Source: Leifsonia sp. NPDC080035 (lineage in GTDB: Bacteria > Actinomycetota > Actinomycetes > Actinomycetales > Microbacteriaceae). From it: a stretch of DNA of 64,000 bases. Below are positions 58,373 to 64,000 of this stretch, in pieces; the first letter of the stretch is position 1, and the number at the start of each line of letters is the position of its first letter. The stretch spans positions 2,976,001 through 3,040,000 of the forward strand of contig NZ_CP157390.1 in the NCBI RefSeq assembly GCF_040050925.1, written 5' to 3'. Below the pieces are notes generated by a model. It had not been told where the DNA came from, ran no database searches, and worked only from the letters and a program-made list of their open reading frames with translations. The position numbers and the translations under genes are program-made.

Positions 58373-59410
58373 TCAGCCGTCGGTGCCGTCGCGCCTCTCG
58401 GGCCCGGAGCCCTCGCGAGCGGCAGAATCCCCGCCGGCGCCGCCGGCCGGTGGACCCTCGATGGACCCTGTCCGCTCGATGGGCCCCGCCCCCTCGATGG
58501 CGTGCGGGCCCCGTGCATCCGTCGCGGGTGACGTCGGGGCCTCGAGCTCGCGCTGTCTCCCGGCCCGCCGTCCCGGGAGGCGGGACGGCATCGCACTCCG
58601 CAGCACCTTGCCGGCTCGTACCACGCTCGCGCCGGCGGAGCCGCCGAGACGGCGAACCGCTCCCGGTCCCTCTGCGGGCCGCAGCGCTTCGGGGATCGTC
58701 ATCGGCGGCGGTCCGAACGCCAGCCGTGAGTTGAGAACGACGCGCTTCCCGAGGATGTGGTTGCCCGTGCCGCCGACGACGGCGCCGATGCCGAACGGGA
58801 TGGCGCGCGCCACGATCGAGGCGCCGCCCCGCACCGCGAACTGCCGGATGAACGCGCTCCGCAGCCTGTCGACCAGCGGCCCGACGACGATCGCCGGCAG
58901 ATTCGAGGTGACGAGTTCTCCCCAGTACGCACTGCGCACGACACCGGCCCCGGTCGCCTGGCCGGCGAGCTGCCTGACCAGCTCCGTGCCTTCGCGGCCG
59001 AGCATCATCGTGAGGACGAGCGCGCGCGCACGGATCGGGTCGTCCACCGCGATTCCGTGCAACTCGCTCAGCGATTGGGCGTAGAGCGCGGTGGACTCCA
59101 GGAATCCCGCCGTCTCGAGCCCGGAGAGCGCCAGCGTGACGCCTGTCCCGATGGCCGGGATGACCGCCGTCGCTCCGACGGCAGCTCCACCGGTGGTGAC
59201 CGCTGTGAGGTAGCGGCGTTCGAGCATGGCGGCGAGCTCGGCCGCCGTGGCGTCCGGATGCCTCCGACGGAGGCCGCGCAAGTGCGCGACCACCACCGGG
59301 CGCTGGATGCCGAGGAATCGGTCCAACGTGGCGTCGACCGACCGGGGCGTGTCCCCGCCGCGAGGCGGTCCGCCGGTGACGGAGACGAAAGGTTCCTGCT
59401 TCTTGGCCAT
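58373..59410 (-). CDS. EcsC-family protein
   Basis: 345 residues starting MAKKQEPFVSVTGG. The central region (TTGGAAVGATAVIPAIGTGVTLALSG and ARAIPFGIGAVVGGTGNHILGK) has the glycine-rich hydrophobic helices typical of EcsC proteins. Their role is poorly known; a link to secretion or membrane processes is inferred from Bacillus. The C-terminal 90 residues are disordered, Pro/Gly/Glu-rich, with short repeats of IEG/IERTG. TACACT-N8-ATG marks the start; a longer frame to 59602 is not supported. Confidence 0.72.
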   Translation of the reverse strand: MAKKQEPFVSVTGGPPRGGDTPRSVDATLDRFLGIQRPVVVAHLRGLRRRHPDATAAELAAMLERRYLTAVTTGGAAVGATAVIPAIGTGVTLALSGLETAGFLESTALYAQSLSELHGIAVDDPIRARALVLTMMLGREGTELVRQLAGQATGAGVVRSAYWGELVTSNLPAIVVGPLVDRLRSAFIRQFAVRGGASIVARAIPFGIGAVVGGTGNHILGKRVVLNSRLAFGPPPMTIPEALRPAEGPGAVRRLGGSAGASVVRAGKVLRSAMPSRLPGRRAGRQRELEAPTSPATDARGPHAIEGAGPIERTGSIEGPPAGGAGGDSAAREGSGPERRDGTDG

Positions 59411-59516
59411 CGGTACCGAGTGTAGGCGCGGTCCCTGAGGACACCACCCCACCCGGCCGGGCTGCCCGCCCCTTCCGGTTGGGCCGGCGGCCGACGGCCG
59501 GCCCACCGCCTCCGCG

Positions 59517-59816
59517 TCAGCGGTGGCGGTCGCGAGCCTCGATGAACGCCTGCGCCGTGAGCACATCGAAGCGGGGCGGGAGGTCGGCTGCCCCGAGACC
59601 ATCGGTGAGGGTGCTGACCTCCATGCCGAGAACGGTCGCGATCCGGATGAGCGTTGTCAGACTCGGATTGGTGAGCCCGCGTTCGATCTTGCCGTAGTTG
59701 GTCACGTGGATCTGCGCGAGCTCGGCGATGGTCTCCTGGCTGAGTCCGAGTGCGATTCTTGCGTAGCGCACGCGCGAGCCGAAGACCAGGGCGGCAGGAG
59801 ATGACGGTTGTCTCAT
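59517..59816 (-). CDS. XRE-family helix-turn-helix regulator
   Basis: 99 residues. The HTH spans about 13-67: RVRYARIALGLSQETIAELAQIHVTNYGKIERGLTNPSLTTLIRIATVLG (five-helix XRE pattern). No ligand domain follows. It is a small single-gene regulator between an EcsC gene and an unknown gene on the same strand. A palindrome 85 bp upstream is a candidate operator. Confidence 0.88.
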   Translation of the reverse strand: MRQPSSPAALVFGSRVRYARIALGLSQETIAELAQIHVTNYGKIERGLTNPSLTTLIRIATVLGMEVSTLTDGLGAADLPPRFDVLTAQAFIEARDRHR

Positions 59817-59900
59817 ATCCCATACCTATGGTGATCCTCTGCGCTGAGACCAGAGCGACCGAGCCCACTTGTCCGGGCCTCGGACTCGAATGCGCGCGAA

Positions 59901-59917
59901 TATACGCAATGCGTGTA
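59901..59917. promoter_or_regulatory. 17-bp near-perfect palindrome, candidate operator
   Basis: TATACGCAATGCGTGTA is an inverted repeat with one mismatched pair about a central A. A further ACGCAT half-site follows at 59922-59927. It lies upstream of the XRE gene in a locally less GC-rich gap. Confidence 0.4.
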
Positions 59918-59933
59918 GACGTACGCATCGGCA

Positions 59934-60248
59934 TCAGAAGCTGATCTGCCAGAGGTACTCGCGCCCGTCCGGAGGGAACCAGCGCAGCACGAGGACCGTG
60001 TCGCGGGCCGGCTCTCCGATGACATTGGCGCGCACGGCCTCCCCCGGCCGAACCGACGCGGGGGAGCTCACGCGCACGTCGGAGGAACCGGCGATGCTCA
60101 CCGTGACGCCGCGGAGCTCCTGGGCCCCGGTGTTCACGATGCGGTAGTGCGGTGCCGCGCTGCGGTCCACCACCCAGGGGACGGGGTAGGCGGTCCGCCG
60201 CGTCTGCAGCTGAGGAAGAGGGGCGTGAAGGTTGCGAAGGTGTCTCAT
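59934..60248 (-). CDS. Small protein of unknown function, predicted beta-sandwich
   Basis: 104 residues from ATG (MRHLRNLHAPLPQL). I do not recognise the family. The pattern HYRIVNTGAQELRGVTVSIAGSSDVRVSSPASVRPGEAVRANVIG looks like an immunoglobulin-like or CARDB-type strand order, ending WFPPDGREYLWQISF. There is no signal peptide or membrane helix. TACCGT (complement 60256-60261) lies 7 nt before the ATG, so the mRNA is probably leaderless. Confidence 0.6.
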   Translation of the reverse strand: MRHLRNLHAPLPQLQTRRTAYPVPWVVDRSAAPHYRIVNTGAQELRGVTVSIAGSSDVRVSSPASVRPGEAVRANVIGEPARDTVLVLRWFPPDGREYLWQISF

Positions 60249-60356
60249 GGCAGCCACGGTAGTTTCGCCCTCCGACGCTCCGACCCCCGAATCGGGCGTT
60301 CAGACCCGAAGGTGGGGATAAGTCGTCGGAATTCTTTCTGTGGAGGAATCTGCTCG

Positions 60357-60379
60357 TGGTCAGAAATCCAATCTGACCA
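60357..60379 (-). terminator. Hairpin after the exporter ATPase gene
   Basis: TGGTCAGA and TCTGACCA pair perfectly around 7 nt, 8 bp past the stop of the ABC ATPase gene. The flanking 60249-60387 stretch is less GC-rich than its neighbours and otherwise holds only the upstream gene's promoter. Confidence 0.5.
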
Positions 60380-60387
60380 GCGGTTTC

Positions 60388-61122
60388 TCAGACGCCGTAG
60401 TCCGTGTTGTACAACTCGAGGACCTCTTCGATCGGGCCGTCCAGGACCAGCCCGCCCTTGTCCAGGTAGAGCCCGCGCGCGCAGAACCGGCGCAGGTCCT
60501 TTTCGTTGTGCGAGACGAAGAACAGCGTGCGGCCTTCGGCGAGCAGCTCCTCGATTCGTCGATAGCACTTCTCGCGGAAGCCGCGGTCGCCGACGGCGAG
60601 CACCTCGTCCACCAGCAGCACGGGCTCCTCGAGCTGTGAGATCACGGAGAAGGCGATCCGCACTTTCATGCCGCTGGAGAGGTGCTTGTACGGGGTGTCG
60701 ACGAAGTCGCCGATCTCGGCGAAGCCGATGATCTCCTCGAAGCGCGCGTCCACCTGCGCCCTGCTCATGCCGTGCAGACCGGCCGTGAGGTAGACGTTGT
60801 CGCGCACCGTCAGGTCGTCCACGAAGCCGCCGGTGATCTCGATGAGGGGCGCGACGCCCTCGCTCACCCTGACCCGGCCCTCGTCCGGCAGCATGACGCC
60901 GGCGACGAGCTTCAGCAGCGTCGACTTGCCCTGGCCGTTCCGGCCGACGACGCCGATGGCCTCCCCGGATTCGACCTGGAACGACACGTTCCGCAGCGCC
61001 CAGAAGTCGTCCGGCCTGGTGCGCCGCTGCCGCGATGCGAACAGGTCCTTGAACGAACGGCGGGCCCCGCGGTTGCGGCGGAAGCGCACGCCGAGCCCGG
61101 CGACGTCGATCACGACAGCCAC
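60388..61122 (-). CDS. ABC transporter ATPase for polysaccharide/teichoic-acid export (Wzt/TagH-like)
   Basis: 244 residues: Walker A VVGRNGQGKST, Q-loop region LIEITGGFVDDLTVRDNVYL, signature LSSGMKVRIAFSV, Walker B VLLVDEVLAVGD and switch VSHNEKDL. The GGFVDDLTVRDNVYL and DEVLAVGD motifs are typical of ATPases that export O-antigen or teichoic acid. No C-terminal substrate-binding domain is present. The GTG directly follows the permease TGA (no gap), so the pair is co-translated. Confidence 0.9.
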   Translation of the reverse strand: MAVVIDVAGLGVRFRRNRGARRSFKDLFASRQRRTRPDDFWALRNVSFQVESGEAIGVVGRNGQGKSTLLKLVAGVMLPDEGRVRVSEGVAPLIEITGGFVDDLTVRDNVYLTAGLHGMSRAQVDARFEEIIGFAEIGDFVDTPYKHLSSGMKVRIAFSVISQLEEPVLLVDEVLAVGDRGFREKCYRRIEELLAEGRTLFFVSHNEKDLRRFCARGLYLDKGGLVLDGPIEEVLELYNTDYGV

Positions 61123-62007
61123 TCAGATCTCCTTCAGCACATCGCGCTCATAGCGCTTGAACACCAGCCAGCCGATCACGAGGATCAGCACGGACATCCC
61201 TGCGCTCACGCCGACGAGGAACCAGTCCAGCTCCTGGGCGAAGAAGGTCGCGCGGTACAGGCTGAAGATGCCCGTCAGGGGATTGAACGCCGACCAGAAG
61301 TGCAGAGAGAACAGCGTGTCCGTCGATGCGCCGGGGTGCGCGGCGACGTACGCGGCGCACTCCTTGGCGGCGATCCCGCCGCCGCACCCCCCGGGCAGGT
61401 CCCGCGCGCTGTAGATGATCGGCGACGCGTAGAAGAGGAACCGCAGCACCAGCTTGACCACCCGCTCAAGGTCACGGAAGAGGACGACCAGGGGTGCGAT
61501 CAGCAGTCCGATGCCCACCGTCAGCACCACCTGGATGAGCACCGCCAGCGGGAACAGAAGGATGTCGATGTTCACCGTGGCGCCGGTGGCGATCGCGAAC
61601 ACCGCGAGGACCGGCAGCGAGAGCAGGAACTCGATGCCCTTGGACGCGACGATCCTGTTCACCCAGATGGTGCGCGGGATCATCGTCGAGCGGATGAGCT
61701 TCGACTCGCGCAGGAACGCCCTGGTGCTGTCCGACACCGCGCCGTTGAACCACATCCACGGCAGCAGCGCGGCGAGCAGGAACACGATGTACGGGTTCTC
61801 GCCGACCCCGCGGTGGAAGATGACGGTGAAGACGAACCAGTAGATCGCGCTCATCACCAGCGGGTCCAGGATGGACCACAGGTAGCCGAGCGCGCTCGTG
61901 GAGTACCGGACGCGCAGGTCGCGCTTGGTCAGCAGCCACAGCGAGTGGCGGTATCGCGCGAACCGGGTGCGCGGTTGGAGGCGCGCGTCAGCGGATGTAC
62001 TCGTCAC
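61123..62007 (-). CDS. ABC-2 permease for polysaccharide export (Wzm/TagG-like)
   Basis: 294 residues with six membrane helices. N-terminal LLTKRDLRVRYSTSALGYLWSILDPL and LPWMWFNGAVSDSTRAFLRESKLI are typical of Wzm/TagG permeases. An extracytoplasmic loop with two Cys (GGCGGGIAAKECAAYVAAHPG) is likely disulfide-bonded. It exports a lipid-linked glycan together with the adjacent ATPase. TACGAT (complement 62016-62021) is 8 nt before the GTG. Confidence 0.88.
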   Translation of the reverse strand: MTSTSADARLQPRTRFARYRHSLWLLTKRDLRVRYSTSALGYLWSILDPLVMSAIYWFVFTVIFHRGVGENPYIVFLLAALLPWMWFNGAVSDSTRAFLRESKLIRSTMIPRTIWVNRIVASKGIEFLLSLPVLAVFAIATGATVNIDILLFPLAVLIQVVLTVGIGLLIAPLVVLFRDLERVVKLVLRFLFYASPIIYSARDLPGGCGGGIAAKECAAYVAAHPGASTDTLFSLHFWSAFNPLTGIFSLYRATFFAQELDWFLVGVSAGMSVLILVIGWLVFKRYERDVLKEI

Positions 62008-62025
62008 GGGAACCCATCGTATTGA

Positions 62026-62060
62026 TCGAAGCTGCGTGAATCGTCACGCGGCCGCTTCGA
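62026..62060 (-). terminator. Two-part hairpin after the nucleotidyltransferase gene
   Basis: Outer arms TCGAAGC (62026-62032) and GCTTCGA (62054-62060) enclose an inner stem GCGTGA/TCACGC (62034-62039, 62044-62049). It begins at the base after the nucleotidyltransferase stop and lies upstream of the permease promoter. Confidence 0.6.
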
Positions 62061-62753
62061 CTATACGAAAAGATTCGCGCGCTCCAGGTCCTCCTGGAAG
62101 TCCACCTCGACCGCGTAGAGGTCGGAGATGTCGACGGGCTCGACCAGCATGCGGTCCTGCTCGATCGCCAGCTCGATGCCGCGCTCGAAGTAGTCCTGAT
62201 CGGCGACGCGCTGGAGCTGGCGCAGCAGGGCCGCCTTGTCCTTGCCGGAGATGTAGTTGATGCCGACGGCCTCGCCGAGCCCGCCCTTGACCGTCTTCGA
62301 CAGCTCCTGGATGTAGCCCTCGGGGCCGGTCGTGTACTTGACCTCCTCGTCGGCGACCGACGAGGTGTTGACCGTGACGAAGGTCTGGTCGCGGGCGACC
62401 ATGGCGGCGCCGCGGACCAGCACGGCCGGGTCGAAGACGACGTCGCCGTTCATCCAGAGCACGCCGCCCGGGGCGGACGCCTGGAGGGCGCGCATGAGGC
62501 TCTTGGAGGTGTTGGTCTGGTCGTACTGCTCGTTGTAGACGAACTCGGCGTCGGGGAACGCCTCGATGATGTGCTCCAGCTTGTAGCCGACGACGATCGT
62601 CACCGTGACGTCCTTGCCGAAGGCGGCGTGGATGTTGTCGAACTGCTGCTGCATGATCGTGCGGCCGTCGTTCAGCTCGGTCAGCGGCTTCGGCAGGCTG
62701 CGCCCGAGGCGGCTGCCCATGCCGGCGGCGAGGATCACTACCTGAGTCGTCAC
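62061..62753 (-). CDS. Sugar/alcohol-phosphate nucleotidyltransferase (LicC/cytidylyltransferase-like)
   Basis: 230 residues from GTG, with AAGGAG 8 nt upstream; the longer frame to 62792 lacks such a site. Nucleotide-binding signature VVILAAGMGSRLGRSLPKPL, then VVGYKLEHI, YNEQYDQTNTSKSL (LicC-like) and WMNGDVVFDP (metal Asp). It makes a CDP- or other NDP-activated sugar or alcohol. With the CDP-alcohol phosphotransferase 5 kb away it could supply the activated polyol; this is inference. Its hairpin separates it from the exporter genes. Confidence 0.8.
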   Translation of the reverse strand: MTTQVVILAAGMGSRLGRSLPKPLTELNDGRTIMQQQFDNIHAAFGKDVTVTIVVGYKLEHIIEAFPDAEFVYNEQYDQTNTSKSLMRALQASAPGGVLWMNGDVVFDPAVLVRGAAMVARDQTFVTVNTSSVADEEVKYTTGPEGYIQELSKTVKGGLGEAVGINYISGKDKAALLRQLQRVADQDYFERGIELAIEQDRMLVEPVDISDLYAVEVDFQEDLERANLFV

Positions 62754-62911
62754 AATCAATCTCCTTGAGTCCGCGCGACCGAGGGGCGGCAATCGGCGCC
62801 GCGTCCGCTCGTTCCTCCGGACGTCGTCCGGAGTTCATCCGCGCTTTACGCGTATCGACACCTCGTTATGCCTCCGCAAGACTACCGGCGACCCTCGTCC
62901 GGGGGCAGGGC

Positions 62912-62941
62912 TTGACGGATGTCGTTGTGGGGTCGTTATCT
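62912..62941 (+). promoter_or_regulatory. Candidate housekeeping-type promoter upstream of the right-edge ABC gene
   Basis: TTGACG (62912-62917), 18-bp spacer, TTATCT (62936-62941). This is one of the few good -35/-10 pairs in the window. The 276-bp gap 62754-63029 holds otherwise only the nucleotidyltransferase leader. A transcript from here would have a leader of about 80 nt. Confidence 0.45.
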
Positions 62942-63017
62942 TCCACACAGCACTTTCCAAGGCGCAGGAGGACGCTGAGAAGGGGGTGCGGGGGCTACGC
63001 ATACACGGCTGTCTTGG

Positions 63018-63023
63018 TACGGT
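63018..63023 (+). promoter_or_regulatory. -10 element for the right-edge ABC ATPase gene
   Basis: TACGGT followed by exactly 6 nt and the GTG at 63030. It predicts a leaderless mRNA in addition to the upstream promoter. Confidence 0.6.
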
Positions 63024-63029
63024 TGCGTG

Positions 63030-64000
63030 GTGAGTTCCGAGCGCGCGCGACCCGACGGCACACAGCCCGAGGAGGCCCCGGCCGAGTCCGCCGAGCCCGC
63101 TCTCACGCAGGAGCACCGAGGGGGAACCGGAATGGCCGAAGGCACGAAGGCGGAGGCGGAGTCGACGCCTCCCGCCGCGGCGCCGCGGAAGCGGGCGCCG
63201 AAGACCGCGGCGGCCGCCGCCGGCAGCAGCACGCGCACGCCGCCGCAGCGCAAGCGCACCACGACGTCGGCGAAGTCGACGACGGCGCAGCGCACGTCCA
63301 CGTCGGCTGCGGCGCCAGTGGAGACCGTGCCGGCCCCGACCCCGGCTCCGGCGCCGGTCGTCGACACGCGCCCCAGCGTCCTCACCCTCACCGGCCTGCA
63401 CAAGCGCTACGGCGACACGGTGGCCGTCCACGACGTGAGCCTCGACGTGCGCGAAGGCTCCTTCTACGGGATCGTCGGCCCGAACGGGGCGGGCAAGACC
63501 ACCACCCTGTCGATGATCACGGGTCTGCTGCGTCCCGACTCCGGCCGTATCGTCGTCCACGGCGTCGACGTGTGGGCGGAGCCCGTACGCGCCAAGCACG
63601 TCATCGGCGTGCTGCCGGACAAGCTCCGCCTGTTCGACCGCCTCACCGGTGCCCAGTTCCTGCACTACGCGGGGACGCTGCGCGGACTGAGCGCGAAGAC
63701 CGTGCGCTCCCGCTCCGCCGACCTCGCAGCCGCCTTCGGCATCGAGGACGCGCTCGGCCGGCTCGTCGCCGACTACTCCGCCGGGATGACGAAGAAGATC
63801 GCCCTCGCCGCCGCCATGATCCACTCTCCACGGCTGCTCGTGCTCGACGAGCCGTTCGAGTCCGTCGACCCGGTCTCGGCGGCGAACGTCATCGACATCC
63901 TGCAGCGCTACACCGCGGCGGGTGGCACCGTCGTGCTCTCCAGCCACGGGATGGACATGATCCAGCGCGTCTGCGACAGCGTCGCCATCATCGTCCGCGG
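63030..64000 (+). CDS. ABC-2-type efflux ATPase with long basic N-terminal extension, 3'-truncated
   Basis: 323 residues in view; it runs off the right edge. The first 115 residues are Ala/Pro/Thr/Lys-rich and disordered (APRKRAPKTAAAAAGSS and similar). The ATPase follows: Walker A GIVGPNGAGKTTT, signature DYSAGMTKKIALAAAMI, Walker B LLVLDEPFESVD and switch SSHGMD. The motifs match CcmA/NatA-type ATPases of ABC-2 exporters; the permease should lie beyond the edge. Start GTG set by TANNNT-N6; ATG at 63132 is an alternative that keeps most of the basic extension. Confidence 0.85.
   Translation, partial: MSSERARPDGTQPEEAPAESAEPALTQEHRGGTGMAEGTKAEAESTPPAAAPRKRAPKTAAAAAGSSTRTPPQRKRTTTSAKSTTAQRTSTSAAAPVETVPAPTPAPAPVVDTRPSVLTLTGLHKRYGDTVAVHDVSLDVREGSFYGIVGPNGAGKTTTLSMITGLLRPDSGRIVVHGVDVWAEPVRAKHVIGVLPDKLRLFDRLTGAQFLHYAGTLRGLSAKTVRSRSADLAAAFGIEDALGRLVADYSAGMTKKIALAAAMIHSPRLLVLDEPFESVDPVSAANVIDILQRYTAAGGTVVLSSHGMDMIQRVCDSVAIIVR

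Noticed and set aside
62835..63947. A 370-codon minus-strand open frame at the right edge
   Set aside because: It is the shadow of the ABC ATPase, whose Walker A, signature and Walker B motifs read on the plus strand off the edge of the window.
1..64000. Insertion sequences, prophage genes, rRNA operons and secondary-metabolite clusters
   Set aside because: No transposase, integrase, phage structural gene, rRNA segment or PKS/NRPS module was seen on either strand.

Overview
The window comes from a very GC-rich actinobacterium. The most likely family is Microbacteriaceae (Leifsonia-like). Reasons: pervasive G/C third positions; the actinobacterial forms of DapD, DapC and AdnAB; small DUF3117 and DUF3107 proteins; an initiator tRNA with an encoded CCA; and many genes whose start codon lies 6-8 nt after a TANNNT -10 element, which predicts leaderless mRNAs. 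Family assignments and gene-order comparisons with Mycobacterium tuberculosis are from memory; no search was run.

Region 1 (1-15.9 kb) is mostly conserved housekeeping. It starts with the 3' part of a 2-oxoacid dehydrogenase E2 gene. Next come dapD and dapE (divergent, sharing a 17-bp promoter region), a GT-C-like membrane protein, a DUF3117 protein, an O-methyltransferase, tatB, an MFS symporter with a PLP decarboxylase, and an MgtE-N/CBS - DUF1003 - Mrp operon. Xaa-Pro aminopeptidase, a PHP phosphoesterase and a secreted transglycosylase-like protein close the region. Its order recalls M. tuberculosis Rv1201c-Rv1232c, but sigE-rseA is absent.

Region 2 (16-37 kb) is a conserved DNA-repair and quality-control neighbourhood resembling Rv3193c-Rv3211. 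It holds a DEAD-box helicase, a ferritin-like protein, DUF3107, AdnA and AdnB (helicase-nuclease for double-strand-break resection), NudC and UvrD2. It also holds a ThiF/cyclodehydratase-like protein, a DUF2342 zincin-like protein, a PDZ-Lon protease and a UPF0182 membrane protein. Interspersed are an APH-fold protein without its catalytic residues and a glycerophosphodiesterase.

Region 3 (37-52.3 kb) is accessory and the most interesting. Two ROK regulators and an isochorismatase-like hydrolase lead to a Wadjet-type SMC operon, jetABC, that has no jetD. It lies directly behind a tRNA-fMet gene and its terminator. On the other side of the tRNA is a seven-gene operon in which every junction is a 4-nt ATGA/GTGA overlap. 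It encodes a receiver-PIG-L deacetylase fusion, an ATP-grasp ligase, a PHP hydrolase, a 51-aa membrane protein, a stand-alone receiver, a PAS histidine kinase and a nitrilase. There are two receivers and one kinase but no DNA-binding output, so the signalling probably acts on enzymes. I did not recognise this arrangement as a described system.

Region 4 (52.3-64 kb) is envelope-related. It contains dapC, an HtrA-like protease, then two GT2 glycosyltransferases flanking a CDP-alcohol phosphotransferase. Further on are an EcsC protein, an XRE regulator, a Wzm/Wzt-like ABC exporter, a nucleotidyltransferase and the start of another ABC ATPase. Together these suggest a phosphopolyol-containing surface glycopolymer that is made inside and exported.
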